From the NCBI RefSeq assembly GCF_017792385.1, contig NZ_CP051230.1, forward strand, positions 868,001-932,000: DNA of 64,000 nucleotides, read 5' to 3'. The stretch comes from Hyphomonas sp. (GTDB taxonomy: Bacteria > Pseudomonadota > Alphaproteobacteria > Caulobacterales > Hyphomonadaceae). The position numbers and the translations under genes are program-made. Numbering within the stretch: the stretch's first letter is position 1; each line of letters begins with the position of its first letter. The notes below the pieces were generated by a model. It searched no databases, had not been told where the DNA came from, and saw nothing but the letters and a program-made list of their open reading frames with translations. Below, piece after piece: positions 7,498 to 16,866 of the stretch.

Positions 7498-8439
7498 ATG
7501 CAACGCCTCTCTGTTTTGGACCTCAAAGCGATTGAGACCGTCGCGGAAACAGGCAGCTTCCGCAAGTCGGCCCTTCGACTTGGCATTGGTCAACCTGCTA
7601 TTTCCCGTCGGGTGGCTCGAGTGGAGGACAGGATTGGGGTTTCGCTGTTCGAACGGCGTCGGAGTGGAGCGAGGCTGACCCTTGCGGGACGTGTATTTGT
7701 GGGACGAGCGCGTGGCATCTTGAATGACCTGAGTGCAGCATGGGACATGGCGCGCAGTGTGGGGGAAGCCAAAACCGGAGAGTTGCGGATCGGACTAATC
7801 GCCTCGTTATCAAGAGGAACTCTTCGATGCGTCATCGAAGAGTTTTTGCTTGGTCACCCGGACGTCCACCTGAGCTTTACTGAGGCAGAGCGCGGCGAAC
7901 TTCTCAGCTTGCTGAATCATCGTGAGATCGACGTCTTCATCGCCACAGGGACCAATTCTCTAGCAATCGGTGACACGATGGTCCTCGACGAGGAAAGAAC
8001 TTATCTTGCTGTGCCGTCCAATTCGCATTTGGCCGTGAAGACGCAGCTTACCTGGACCGATGTCGAAGACGAAACTTATCTCGTCAGCAAACGCGAGGCC
8101 GGTCAGGACATCCACGACTACATCCACCGCCGAATATCCGATCTTGGCAAACCCGTCAGTTTGCAATGGCACCGGCTCGGACACGAAGGAATCATGACCT
8201 TAGTTGGACTTGGGCTCGGTATCAGCCTCATCGCCGATCATTGGCGCGGAGTCTCATATCCGAATGTGACATTTGTTCGGATTGGTGAGGCAGACGAGCG
8301 CATACCGTTCTCCTTGGTTTGGCGACCCGAGAATGACAATCCGGCGCTCAGGCGTTTTTTGAGTTTGGCGCGGGTTCATGCGAAGGGGGCTGCCTCCTCT
8401 CTTTCCGAAGTTTCGCAAAACCGCGATCCGTGGCCATGA
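7498..8439 (+). CDS. LysR-family transcriptional regulator
   Basis: The 313-aa protein begins with a LysR winged HTH (TGSFRKSALRLGIGQPAISRRV) and continues with a periplasmic-binding-protein-like effector domain (RIGLIASLSRGTLRCV onward). It lies 105 bases after the GST gene on the same strand; no divergent target is visible, so its regulon is unclear. Its last 92 bases overlap the 3' end of the convergent DUF2274 gene, marking the junction of cargo with the conjugation module. The C-terminal residues after HAKGAA do not look like LysR and may come from sequence belonging to the ICE. Confidence 0.85.
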   Translation: MQRLSVLDLKAIETVAETGSFRKSALRLGIGQPAISRRVARVEDRIGVSLFERRRSGARLTLAGRVFVGRARGILNDLSAAWDMARSVGEAKTGELRIGLIASLSRGTLRCVIEEFLLGHPDVHLSFTEAERGELLSLLNHREIDVFIATGTNSLAIGDTMVLDEERTYLAVPSNSHLAVKTQLTWTDVEDETYLVSKREAGQDIHDYIHRRISDLGKPVSLQWHRLGHEGIMTLVGLGLGISLIADHWRGVSYPNVTFVRIGEADERIPFSLVWRPENDNPALRRFLSLARVHAKGAASSLSEVSQNRDPWP

Positions 8440-8608
8440 ACCGCGCCAACATAGGCGCGATAAGCTTTCCGGCTTCGTTCTTCTGCCCAGTCTCGCAGGC
8501 CAGCACATCAGCATAGGCGACAAGATCGCGATGCACGTCTGCTGGCAATTCAATGCTCAGCTTGACAGGTTTGTTGTCTGGGATAGCGCCCAGTTTTAGT
8601 TTGCTCAT
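8348..8608 (-). CDS. DUF2274 family protein, end of trb operon
   Basis: The 86-aa protein (KLSIELPADVHRDLVAYADVL near the start) matches the small DUF2274 family that follows trbI in trb-type elements. It resembles a ribbon-helix-helix fold, which would make it a DNA-binding protein, but its role is not established. It begins 3 bases after trbI, so it is the last gene of the transfer operon. Its 3' part is overlapped by the convergent LysR gene. Confidence 0.75.
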   Translation of the reverse strand: MSKLKLGAIPDNKPVKLSIELPADVHRDLVAYADVLACETGQKNEAGKLIAPMLARFMATDRGFAKLRKERRQPPSHEPAPNSKNA

Positions 8609-8611
8609 GGA

Positions 8612-9790
8612 TCAATTCCGATAGGGTTCGAGGATGAGGTCGCGCGTGACCATGACGCGGACCGGAAAACCGGGGCGAATCGTCAAGGTCGGCGGGATGG
8701 AAATCTGACGGCGGACGATCTCGTCCCCGGCGCGCCCGATTGTGTCCTGGGTTCCCTCACGAATGGCACGGGCGATGTCGTCGTCGTCATCGGCGCCCAG
8801 TTCCACACCGATGTTCAGGACGGTGGCGAGCCCAGCCGCCATGAATAGCCGACCCCAGTGGTTGTTGACGCCGTCTTCCAGCCCGGCATAGCCCGCTTCG
8901 TCGGCGCCGGGCTGGCGTTCGAGAACGATGGAGCGCCCATTGGGCAGGATCAACCGTGTCCAGGCCAGCAGCACGCGGCTTTGCCCGAAAGCGACGCGGC
9001 TGTCGTATTCACCGATGAGGCGCGCCCCTTGGGGGATCAGCAGGAACCGTCCGGTCGGGCTGTCATAGACATTGGACGTCACCTGCGCGGTGATCTGGCC
9101 GGGAAGATCGGATCGCAGGCCGGTCACGAGGGCCGCCGGAACGACCGCTCCGGCTTGCACGACATAAGGGCTTGGAGGGTCGACGAGTCGATCCGCGGCG
9201 GTCGTTCGGCGCTCAACGGGTTCGTCGAGGAAGGCTTCCTGTCTGTCCGTGGCGTCTGGCGTGACGCCGGTTGCACTCGCGGGAAAGAATGATCCGGCGC
9301 CGGATGGTGTCGGAGAAACTGCGGTCGAATTTTGCTGGGGTCCGCTGGTGGAGGTCTTGGCTTCGGCGAAAAGGCGACTGAGCCGGGCGGCCTCCAATTC
9401 TTGCAACCGGCGCTGTTCGTCAGGATCGACGGCAGGCGCAGTGACGACCGCCGGCACAGGCTGACCGCGTTGTTGAGCTGACAGGATCGGCCGCCCGAGC
9501 TCACCGGGCAGTGGCGGTCCAAGTCGAGGTATGCGTGTATAGTCGGTCGGAAGGCGCGACAGACCTTCGGCTGCCTGGATGCGCTCGGTCGAATAGAGCT
9601 CCGTCGGTCCATCGGCCGGTTTGCGATCTTGCAGAGCCACAATCAGGATGGCGCCGAGACCGAGTCCGCTGGCCGCGCCAAGAACCGTCAGCGTGCGACG
9701 CGATAGCCGCATGACCCTTGGCGGATCGACGCGCAGCCGCAAGGAGGCGGCGATCCTTTTGTCCTCACGGGGTTCTCTATCCTCGCTCAT
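8612..9790 (-). CDS. trbI: Conjugal transfer protein TrbI (VirB10-like)
   Basis: The 392-aa protein has a short cytoplasmic N-terminus, one membrane segment (LTVLGAASGLGLGAILIVAL), a proline-rich periplasmic linker and the VirB10 C-terminal domain (SNVYDSPTGRFLLIPQGARL, later DEAGYAGLEDGVNNHWGRLF). VirB10 spans both membranes and links inner-membrane ATPase energy to the outer-membrane pore of the type IV secretion system. The start overlaps the trbG stop (ATGA). Confidence 0.93.
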   Translation of the reverse strand: MSEDREPREDKRIAASLRLRVDPPRVMRLSRRTLTVLGAASGLGLGAILIVALQDRKPADGPTELYSTERIQAAEGLSRLPTDYTRIPRLGPPLPGELGRPILSAQQRGQPVPAVVTAPAVDPDEQRRLQELEAARLSRLFAEAKTSTSGPQQNSTAVSPTPSGAGSFFPASATGVTPDATDRQEAFLDEPVERRTTAADRLVDPPSPYVVQAGAVVPAALVTGLRSDLPGQITAQVTSNVYDSPTGRFLLIPQGARLIGEYDSRVAFGQSRVLLAWTRLILPNGRSIVLERQPGADEAGYAGLEDGVNNHWGRLFMAAGLATVLNIGVELGADDDDDIARAIREGTQDTIGRAGDEIVRRQISIPPTLTIRPGFPVRVMVTRDLILEPYRN

Positions 9791-10824
9791 TTGCGCGGCC
9801 CCACGGCGCGAGGACGTGACGCGGTAGGGGCGTTGCGGCTCACCCCGTCGGTACGGACGATCCGCACACGTTTCTGCCTGTCACCGAGACGCAGTTCGGC
9901 GGCGGCGAAAAGCCGATCGACGATCATGTAGTTGCGGGCGATACGGTAGTTGACGAGCTGGCCTTCGCCTTCCGGTCCGATGACGAAGAGCGGCGGCATT
10001 TCCCCCTGACCGATCCCGCGCGGGAACTCGATGAAGACCTGCCGCCCATCGTCGAAGGCGCGAAGCGGCCGCCAGGGCGCGCGGTCGCCCTCGATCCGGT
10101 AGCGGAAGCGCAAGGAGTCGAGCGCCACGTCGCGTCCGATCGGGAAGGCTGCTTCCGCCTCGGCGTTGCGCCGCCTGAGCGCGATCAAGGCGTCTTCGGC
10201 ATAGGTCCAGGAGACGGACGCCATGTAGGCGGACGGGTTCGCTCTCAGTTCGAGATGATAGGTCCGCCGATCCGTATTGATGACGAGGTTGGTCTGAAGA
10301 TCCGGTCGCGTCGGTTTGACCAGGATGTGGATCCGCTGGCTGTCGCCTGCACCGCTCTGGGTGTCGCCGATGATCCAGCGCGCCGTGTCGCCGGCCGCGA
10401 TCGGCCCGGAGCCAACTAGGCTCTCTCCGGGCTGCAGGGCGATATCGGTGATCTGCCCCGGCGATGCGTAAACCTGATAGAGCGCACCCTCGTTATAGGG
10501 ATAGAGTTGTACGGCGTTGATGAAGCCGTCGCGTACCGGCTCCATCCGGGCGGCGGCGTTCGCTTCGTTCACCCGTTCGGCGGGATCGGCAGATTCCGGC
10601 GCCCGGTCTCCCCCATTGATCGGCTTGAGTTGACCGGGCAGCGGCAAGGGACTGGTGCGCTCGACGATCCGTACCGGACGCTCCGGTTCAGGAAGAAGCG
10701 TCGCTTCGATCGGAGGGGTGTCGTAAGCGATCTCAGGCGGCTTGAATGTCGAGCATCCCGAGAGCGCGGTCGCGGCGAGAAGCACCGTCATGGAGGCTTT
10801 GTTCAGGCGAAGTGTTTTTATCAT
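9787..10824 (-). CDS. trbG: Conjugal transfer protein TrbG (VirB9-like)
   Basis: The 345-aa protein begins with a signal sequence and lipobox (ALSGCSTF), then carries the VirB9/CagX layout, including VQLYPYNEGALYQVYASPGQ and the C-terminal NYRIARNYMIVDRLFAAAEL. It forms the outer ring of the secretion core complex with TrbI. A lipobox in TrbG is notable because in VirB systems the lipoprotein is often a separate VirB7; here TrbG may anchor itself. Overlaps trbF and trbI by four bases each. Confidence 0.93.
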   Translation of the reverse strand: MIKTLRLNKASMTVLLAATALSGCSTFKPPEIAYDTPPIEATLLPEPERPVRIVERTSPLPLPGQLKPINGGDRAPESADPAERVNEANAAARMEPVRDGFINAVQLYPYNEGALYQVYASPGQITDIALQPGESLVGSGPIAAGDTARWIIGDTQSGAGDSQRIHILVKPTRPDLQTNLVINTDRRTYHLELRANPSAYMASVSWTYAEDALIALRRRNAEAEAAFPIGRDVALDSLRFRYRIEGDRAPWRPLRAFDDGRQVFIEFPRGIGQGEMPPLFVIGPEGEGQLVNYRIARNYMIVDRLFAAAELRLGDRQKRVRIVRTDGVSRNAPTASRPRAVGPRK

Positions 10825-11507
10825 TGGGCGGACTCCCGGGACCAGTTGATGGCGTTGACGAAGATGCCGAGCGGGTTTTTGCGCAGGCGCTCGGCGTCGC
10901 GCGGCTGTTGCAGAACGATGGTGAGAATGGCGGTCCAGCGTTCGGTCGCGGCGAGCTGTCCGTTGGCGTAACGGCGCTCGATCCAGGCGATGCGGAAGCT
11001 GCTCTCGGAGGCGCGGATAACGCTGGAGACTTCGATCGAGATCTGCGTGTCGCCGACCTTGGCGAAAGGATCGTTCACCCTGGCGTAGTCATTGAGCGCC
11101 AGCGCGCCCTTGTCGGTCGTGAAATCATACGCGTGCAGCCAGTTCTGGCGCAGCACGATGGGATCGGCGGGGATTTGGCGCACATTCTCGATAAAGCGCG
11201 AGAGGTGGTATGCGATTTGCGGATCGGTTGGACGGAAGTCCGCGGTGGCGGGCGCCACCGCTTGCGCCGCGCCAAGCCTGTCCACCTCGACAACATAGGG
11301 CGTGATCGTCCCTTGCGTGGATTGCCAGACCAGAGCGGCGCTGAGCCCGCCTGAGAGCAGCAACGAGCCGAACGCCATTACCCGCCAGTTTCTGGCTTGC
11401 ACGCGGGCGGACCCGATGCGCTCGTCCCAGACCTGTGCGGCCTTCTGATACGGCGTGACGGGCTCGGGGGTCTTGGAATAACGAACGCTCGGGCGACGGA
11501 AGATCAT
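10821..11507 (-). CDS. trbF: Conjugal transfer protein TrbF (VirB8-like)
   Basis: The 228-aa protein has an N-terminal cytoplasmic stretch, one membrane helix (VMAFGSLLLSGGLSAALVWQ) and a periplasmic VirB8-like domain ending in RWTAILTIVLQQPRDAERLR, NPLGIFV. VirB8 is an inner-membrane assembly factor of the type IV secretion system. Start and stop overlap trbL and trbG by four bases. Confidence 0.92.
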   Translation of the reverse strand: MIFRRPSVRYSKTPEPVTPYQKAAQVWDERIGSARVQARNWRVMAFGSLLLSGGLSAALVWQSTQGTITPYVVEVDRLGAAQAVAPATADFRPTDPQIAYHLSRFIENVRQIPADPIVLRQNWLHAYDFTTDKGALALNDYARVNDPFAKVGDTQISIEVSSVIRASESSFRIAWIERRYANGQLAATERWTAILTIVLQQPRDAERLRKNPLGIFVNAINWSRESAQ

Positions 11508-12790
11508 GATTTCTCCGAAAGGCTGACAGCGGTCCCGCCGCCGCCATGGTCGCCGGAGCGAACGGCATGAGCTGCGACGGCGGCGCCGTGGTGAAGGGTT
11601 TGCTGTTGTTTCATGCGGCGCGCCCAGGCCGGCGGTCCGTCGTTCGTCGACGTGGCGGGCTCGGGGCTATTGCTGAACTTGCCGCCGGTCGCTTCGAAGG
11701 CGGCGCGCGCGCCGGAGCGGTAGCTTTCGCTCATTGAACGGCGAAGCGGGTTCGTCGCTGCGCCGACGCCGGCTTTTCCGACGCTGGCGAGACCCGCGGC
11801 GACACCTGATGCGCCGCCGCCAGCAGCGGCGTTTCCCATGCTGTAGGCGGTCGAGGCGCCGCCAGCGACTGCCGCCGCGCCGCGCGCTCCTGCGCCGGCC
11901 GCTCCCACGGCCATCCGGGCGCCGGCGACCCCGCCGACAGCGAGCCCGCCGGCGGCGAGGCCTGCGCCAACCGCAGCGCCTGCGCCGAATTGCGGTCCGC
12001 CCGAGACGATGCCGTTGGCGATGCCCGGACCGAAGATGCCGAGCGCCAGCATTGAAAGCGCGGCCAGAACGATGGCCATGGCGTCTTCTATGGTCGGCTC
12101 GCCCGTGAACCCAGCGGTGAACTCGCCAAAGATGGTCGAGCCGATGCCGACGATCACGGCGAGCACCAGCACCTTGACGCCGGACGAGATCACCAGCCCG
12201 AGCACCCGCTCGGCCATGAAGGCGGTTTTGTTGAAGAGGCCGAAGGGCACGAGGATGAAGCCGGCCAGCGTGGCGAGCTTGAACTCGATCAGCGTGACGA
12301 AGAGCTGAATCGCAAGGATGAAGAAGGACAGGAGAACGACCAGCCAGGCGAACAGCAGGATGATGATCTGGAGGAAATTCTCGAAGAAAGAGACAAAGCC
12401 CATCAGATCGGAAATCGATGTGAGAATCGGACGGCCCGCATCAAGGCCGATCTCCGCGATGCGGCCGGGCTGAAGCAGCTCGCCGGGGCTGAGACTGCCG
12501 CCGGAAGCGATGAGGCCGAGACCGGCGAAGCTTTCGAAAACGATGCGGGCGAGCGCGTTCCAGTTGCCGATGATGTAGGCGAAGACGCCGACGAAGAGCG
12601 TTTTCTTGATGAGCCGGGCGAGAATGTCGTCGTCGGCGCCCCAGGCCCAGAAGAGCGCGGCGAGCGTCACGTCGATGACGATCAGGGTCGTTGCCAGGAA
12701 GGCGACGTCGCCGCCGAGCAGGCCAAAGCCGCTGTCGATGTAGGAGGTGAAGACCTGCAGGAAGCGGTCAATGACGCCAACGCCGCCCAT
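11504..12790 (-). CDS. trbL: Conjugal transfer protein TrbL (VirB6-like)
   Basis: The 428-aa polytopic protein has at least six hydrophobic segments between residues 20 and 240 (for example ILLFAWLVVLLSFFILAIQL) and a Gly/Ala-rich tail from about 245, as usual for TrbL/VirB6. It forms the inner-membrane channel of the mating apparatus. It starts 3 bases after trbK. The low-complexity tail (GGAAAGG-like runs) is typical of the family and not a sign of decay. Confidence 0.92.
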   Translation of the reverse strand: MGGVGVIDRFLQVFTSYIDSGFGLLGGDVAFLATTLIVIDVTLAALFWAWGADDDILARLIKKTLFVGVFAYIIGNWNALARIVFESFAGLGLIASGGSLSPGELLQPGRIAEIGLDAGRPILTSISDLMGFVSFFENFLQIIILLFAWLVVLLSFFILAIQLFVTLIEFKLATLAGFILVPFGLFNKTAFMAERVLGLVISSGVKVLVLAVIVGIGSTIFGEFTAGFTGEPTIEDAMAIVLAALSMLALGIFGPGIANGIVSGGPQFGAGAAVGAGLAAGGLAVGGVAGARMAVGAAGAGARGAAAVAGGASTAYSMGNAAAGGGASGVAAGLASVGKAGVGAATNPLRRSMSESYRSGARAAFEATGGKFSNSPEPATSTNDGPPAWARRMKQQQTLHHGAAVAAHAVRSGDHGGGGTAVSLSEKS

Positions 12791-12793
12791 ATC

Positions 12794-13066
12794 CTACTCC
12801 TTCTCGGGATCGTCGCCAGGAAGCCCGAGAAACCGGCGGCGTTGCTCTGCCCAGGCGGCGCGACACGTCGTGTCGGTTTCCAGCTCTTCCGGCGTCACCG
12901 TCCGGCAGCGAGAAAGTTCCGCCTGCAAAGGATCGTCGCTCGCCGACGATCTCGCCGGCGTTTCCGAAGTGACCGTGTTCGCCAGTTCAACCGCGGCGAA
13001 GAGCGCAGCGAGCCCGCCCAGGGCGATAGCGACGAGCCTGATGATTTGGTCGGGAGAGCTGCGCAC
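12794..13066 (-). CDS. trbK: TrbK-type putative entry-exclusion protein
   Basis: The 90-aa protein has one membrane segment (LVAIALGGLAALFAAVELA) and a small domain with two cysteines (SRCRTVTPEELETDTTCRAAW). This matches the alternative TrbK proteins found between trbJ and trbL; TrbK of plasmid RP4 blocks entry of related plasmids. Whether this distinct form excludes related elements is inferred. Spacing to both neighbours is under 6 bases. Confidence 0.8.
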   Translation of the reverse strand: MRSSPDQIIRLVAIALGGLAALFAAVELANTVTSETPARSSASDDPLQAELSRCRTVTPEELETDTTCRAAWAEQRRRFLGLPGDDPEKE

Positions 13067-13071
13067 GGAAC

Positions 13072-13812
13072 TTACCGGAACATGCTGACGGCGGTTGGCG
13101 TGTAGCCGGACCCGTAGTCGAGGAAGCGATTGAGGTTCTCGCGCCCCTGCGCTTCAGCGGAGGCTCGCCGAGCCGCGTCCAGCGCGTCCGCGCGGTTCTG
13201 CGCGGCGATGGCGGCGGTAAGGTCCGTCATCTGCTGGCTTTGCAAGGCGAGCAGTTGATTGCCGGCCTGCGCTGCCTGCAAGGCGCCGACCGCACCCTGG
13301 CTTTGCGAGACGAGAGTGCTCAGTTCCGTGCGCGTCGCTTCAATGTTGCCGACGACACCTGCCTGGACCTTCAATGCGTCTTCATAGCCCGCAACCGAGG
13401 TCCGCCAGCGCGCTTCGGCATTGGCGTTCATGGCGGCGAAATCGCCGGTTGCTGCGGCGTCTCCATATTGTTCTGAGAAGACGCGTTCGATTTCGGAGAC
13501 GACGTATCCAACGCGCTGCGCTTCGCCCAACAGATCTTCTGTCTGCTGCATGATCGATCGCAGACGCGCCAGCGATGAGTGCGGCAGGTTTGCGAGGTTG
13601 CGTCCCTGGTTGATCAACATCTGCGCCTCGTTCTGAAGCTGCGTGATCTGATTGTTGATCATTTCGAGGGTGCGCGCGGCGGTCAGAATGTTCTGCGCAA
13701 GGTTGGTCGGATCGATGACGACGTCGCCGACGCCGAACAGCGCATAGGCCGGTTGCATGGGCGCCAAAGCGATGGCTCCGGTCAGCATGAGAGCGGCGAA
13801 TTTCTTACGCAT
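13072..13812 (-). CDS. trbJ: Conjugal transfer protein TrbJ (VirB5-like)
   Basis: The 246-aa protein starts at 13812 with a signal peptide (MRKKFAALMLTGAIALAP, cleavage probably after QPAYA), followed by a long helical region rich in Gln and Ala with coiled-coil character (ARTLEMINNQITQLQNEAQM). VirB5-type proteins are secreted, pilus-associated subunits. A longer reading of the frame to 14226 is not supported because it overlaps trbE; the chosen ATG overlaps the trbE end by 8 bases. Confidence 0.92.
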   Translation of the reverse strand: MRKKFAALMLTGAIALAPMQPAYALFGVGDVVIDPTNLAQNILTAARTLEMINNQITQLQNEAQMLINQGRNLANLPHSSLARLRSIMQQTEDLLGEAQRVGYVVSEIERVFSEQYGDAAATGDFAAMNANAEARWRTSVAGYEDALKVQAGVVGNIEATRTELSTLVSQSQGAVGALQAAQAGNQLLALQSQQMTDLTAAIAAQNRADALDAARRASAEAQGRENLNRFLDYGSGYTPTAVSMFR

Positions 13813-16264
13813 GAGTAGTCTCCTTGGTTTGAGGGGATGGGATCGGATCAGGTGCTTGGCCGAGCAGTTCGACGGCCCAATCGAGACCGCGACGGGCGAG
13901 CCAGGCTGCGGCGAAACCGTCTCGCCCGTGTTCGGCGAGAATGTCGGTAATGGCGGCGTGATCGGTCTTCGACGATGCGGCCGTGAAGGCGAGCGCGACC
14001 TCGCCGAGACCGAGCGAGAAAAGCCGATTGCCGCGCCGCGACTGGCAGTAATAGTCACGCTTCGGCATGGCCCGCGCGACGATCTCGATCTGGCGTTCAT
14101 TGAGGCCGAAGCGGCGGTAGATATCGGCGATCTGAGGCTCGAAGGCGCGCTCGTTCGGCAGGAAAATCCGCGTCGGGCAGCTCTCGACGATGGCGGGTGC
14201 AATCGCGGAATTGTCGATGTCAGCAAGCGATTGCGTTGCGAAGAGGACGGACGCGTTCTTCTTCCGCAATGTCTTCAGCCATTCGCGGAGTTGGCCGCCA
14301 AAAGTGCCGTCATCGAGCGCGAGCCAGCCTTCATCGACGATGATGAGGCTCGGACGTCCGTCGAGGCGATCCTCGATCCGGTGGAACAGATAGGCGAGCA
14401 CGGCGGGCGCTGCCGCCGACCCGATCAGCCCTTCGGTCTCGAAGGCCTGGAAATCGGCCGTTCCGAGCTCTTCAGTTTCGGCGTCGAGCAAACGCCCGAA
14501 GGGGCCGCCAAGACAGAATGGCGCCAATGCCTGTTTGAGTTCGGTCGACTGCAACAGGACGGAAAGCCCTGTGAGCGTTCGTTCTCCTACGGGCGCCGAG
14601 GCGAGCGACGTCAGCGTTGACCAGAGATGATCCCGCGCGACCGGATTGATGGTGACGCCTTCACGCGCGATCAGGCCGGACAACCAGTCCTGCGCCCAGG
14701 CGCGTTCGCTCGTCTCGTCGATGTTGCGGAGCGGCTGAAGCTGGACGGCGGCTTCGTCATCCGAGAGCGCGCCGGCGAGATCCTGCCAGTCGCCACCACA
14801 GGCGACGGTCGCACAGCGGATCGAGCCGCCGAAGTCGAAGGCGAATACTTGGCTACGCCCGTAGCGAGGAAATTGCAGCGCCATCAACGCCAGCAACACG
14901 GATTTGCCCGAGCCGGTCGGACCGACGACCAACGTGTGCCCGACATCGCCGACATGGGGCGAAAAGCGGAACGGGGTCGAGCCTTCCGTCTCCGCGTAAA
15001 AGAGCGGCGGACCGTCCAGATGATCGTTGCGCGCCGGTCCTGCCCAGACCGCCGAGATCGGGATCATGTGGGCGAGATTGAGCGTGGAGACCGGCGGTTG
15101 ACGGACATTGGCGTAGAGATGGCCAGGCAGCGAGCCGAGCCACGCCTCGATGGCGTTCAAGGTCTCGGGCTTGCAGGTGAAGTCACGTCCCTGGATGACC
15201 TTTTCGGCCGCCTTTAGCTTTGCGTCCGCGACAGCTTCGTCCTCATCCCAGACGGTCAGTGTCGCGGTGATGTAGGCAGCGCCCGCCATGTCGGCGCCGA
15301 GCTCCTGCAAGGCTTCATCGGCGTCGGCGGCCTTGTTCGCCGCGTCGCTATCGAGCAGCGTCGACGCCTCGTTGGTCATCACCTCTTTCAGGATCGCGGC
15401 GACGGATTTGCGCTTGGCGAACCACTGCCGGCGAATGCGCGTCAGCAACTTGGCGGCGTCGGTCTTGTCGAGGCAGATGGCGCGCGTGACCCAACGATAT
15501 TCGAAGGGTTGGCTGTTGAGCTCATCCAGCAGTCCCGGCCATGTGGCTGTGGGGAATCCGATGATGGAGAGGCTGCGCAGATGCGCCCCTCCCAAACTCG
15601 GCGCCAGTCCGCCGACAAGCGCGCTATCGGCCAGGAGCGCGTCGAGATGCATCGGCGTTTCCGGCACACGCACGCGTTGACGACGCGTCGACACGGTCGA
15701 ATGCAGAAAGGTCAGCGTTTCTTCGTCGGAGAGCCAGGCCGCTTCCGGCATGAAGCCGTCGAGGAGATCAAGCAGACGATCCGTCCGCGCCGCAAAGCTC
15801 GCGACGTGCTCCTGCGGATTGAGCCCTTTGTTGGGGGCATCCTCATAAAGCCACCGCCCGGCGCGGCTGGCGTCGTCCGCCGGGGGCATCCAGACGAAGG
15901 TCAGGAAATAGCTGCTTTCGAAATGACTCGACGCCTCCTCGAACTGAGCCCGCCGCTCCGCATCGACGAGCGCGGACACGGGATCGGGAAAACGCGAGAG
16001 AGGATAGTCGCGCGCCGGCAGGCGTTGCGCCTCGACGAATATCGCCCAGCCCGATCCGAGTCGGCGGAGTGCGTTGTTGAGTCGGCCGGACACGGCGACG
16101 AGTTCCGACGGTGTCGCGGAGTCGAGGTCAGGCCCCCGAAACCGTGCTGTGCGTTGCAGACTGCCGTCCTTGTTGAGGACGACGCCGGGCGCGACGAGCG
16201 CCGCCCACGGCAGGAAGTCGGCGAGGAGCGAGGATTTGGAGCGGTATTCGGCAAGGCGCATCAT
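13805..16264 (-). CDS. trbE: Conjugal transfer ATPase TrbE (VirB4-like)
   Basis: The 819-aa protein has an N-terminal CagE/TrbE/VirB domain and a C-terminal ATPase with Walker A VVGPTGSGKSVLLAL (about residue 448) and Walker B SLIIVDEGWLALDD (about 645). It powers assembly and substrate transport in the type IV secretion system at the inner membrane. It begins 3 bases after trbD; full length for the family. Confidence 0.95.
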   Translation of the reverse strand: MMRLAEYRSKSSLLADFLPWAALVAPGVVLNKDGSLQRTARFRGPDLDSATPSELVAVSGRLNNALRRLGSGWAIFVEAQRLPARDYPLSRFPDPVSALVDAERRAQFEEASSHFESSYFLTFVWMPPADDASRAGRWLYEDAPNKGLNPQEHVASFAARTDRLLDLLDGFMPEAAWLSDEETLTFLHSTVSTRRQRVRVPETPMHLDALLADSALVGGLAPSLGGAHLRSLSIIGFPTATWPGLLDELNSQPFEYRWVTRAICLDKTDAAKLLTRIRRQWFAKRKSVAAILKEVMTNEASTLLDSDAANKAADADEALQELGADMAGAAYITATLTVWDEDEAVADAKLKAAEKVIQGRDFTCKPETLNAIEAWLGSLPGHLYANVRQPPVSTLNLAHMIPISAVWAGPARNDHLDGPPLFYAETEGSTPFRFSPHVGDVGHTLVVGPTGSGKSVLLALMALQFPRYGRSQVFAFDFGGSIRCATVACGGDWQDLAGALSDDEAAVQLQPLRNIDETSERAWAQDWLSGLIAREGVTINPVARDHLWSTLTSLASAPVGERTLTGLSVLLQSTELKQALAPFCLGGPFGRLLDAETEELGTADFQAFETEGLIGSAAAPAVLAYLFHRIEDRLDGRPSLIIVDEGWLALDDGTFGGQLREWLKTLRKKNASVLFATQSLADIDNSAIAPAIVESCPTRIFLPNERAFEPQIADIYRRFGLNERQIEIVARAMPKRDYYCQSRRGNRLFSLGLGEVALAFTAASSKTDHAAITDILAEHGRDGFAAAWLARRGLDWAVELLGQAPDPIPSPQTKETTHA

Positions 16265-16267
16265 CGC

Positions 16268-16537
16268 TCAGACTCCGAACCAAGTTGGGAAGCGAAGATG
16301 CTGGCGTGCGACATCGACGATCTGAGCGTCGCGTTTTGCGGCCCAGACCGCGAGGAGATGGCCGACAAGCCAGAGTACCATCCCGATCACCCAAAGCCTG
16401 AGCCCGAGTCCGACGGCCGCTGCGAGCGTGCCGTTGGCGATGGCGACTGTGCGGGGCGCGCCGCCCAGCAGGATCGGTTCGACCAGGGCGCGGTGGACGG
16501 GCGCGTAAAAGCCCGGAATGTCGGCCAGCTCCCGCAT
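16268..16537 (-). CDS. trbD: Conjugal transfer protein TrbD (VirB3-like)
   Basis: The 89-aa protein starts MRELADIPGF and has the short VirB3 layout: APVHRALVEPILLGGAPR, then two hydrophobic segments (IANGTLAAAVGLGL and WVIGMVLWLVGHLLAVWAAK). The ATG at 16537 overlaps the trbC stop; the longer open frame upstream is a shadow of trbC. VirB3 acts with VirB4 in pilus assembly. Confidence 0.9.
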   Translation of the reverse strand: MRELADIPGFYAPVHRALVEPILLGGAPRTVAIANGTLAAAVGLGLRLWVIGMVLWLVGHLLAVWAAKRDAQIVDVARQHLRFPTWFGV

Positions 16538-16866
16538 CAGATCAGCGCTCCGCCGCCGAACGAGAAGAAGGACAGGAAGAAGCTCGACGCCGCGAAGGCG
16601 ATGGAGAGGCCGAAGACGATCTGCACGAGGCGGCGAAAACCGCCAGAGGTGTCGCCGAAGGCGAGCGTCAGTCCCGTGACGATGATGATGATCACCGCGA
16701 CGATCTTGGCGACCGGCCCTTCGATGGATTCCAGGATTGACTGAAGCGGCACCTCCCAGGGCATGCCTGATCCCGCCGCATGGGCGGGTGCGACGAGCAG
16801 AAGGCTGAACGCAAGCGCCGTCGCGTAGAGCGGCCAGCGTGGATAGAGAATTGTGGTTTTGGTCAT
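16537..16866 (-). CDS. trbC: Conjugal transfer pilin TrbC (VirB2-like)
   Basis: The 109-aa protein starts at 16866 (ATGA overlap with trbB), has a signal peptide ending near PAHAAGSG and two hydrophobic helices (KIVAVIIIIVTGLTLAFG and VQIVFGLSIAFAASSFFLSF) separated by a short polar loop, as in VirB2/TrbC pilins. It would be the major pilus subunit, possibly matured by TraF, the S26-type peptidase encoded at 25084-25662. Confidence 0.92.
   Translation of the reverse strand: MTKTTILYPRWPLYATALAFSLLLVAPAHAAGSGMPWEVPLQSILESIEGPVAKIVAVIIIIVTGLTLAFGDTSGGFRRLVQIVFGLSIAFAASSFFLSFFSFGGGALI

Noticed and set aside
13072..14226. A longer TrbJ with 138 extra N-terminal residues
   Set aside because: The extension is antisense-like noise over the trbE 3' end; the ATG at 13812 is followed by a proper signal peptide.
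15509..16744. 411-codon plus-strand frame over trbE/trbD
   Set aside because: Antisense to well-supported trb genes and without protein-like sequence.
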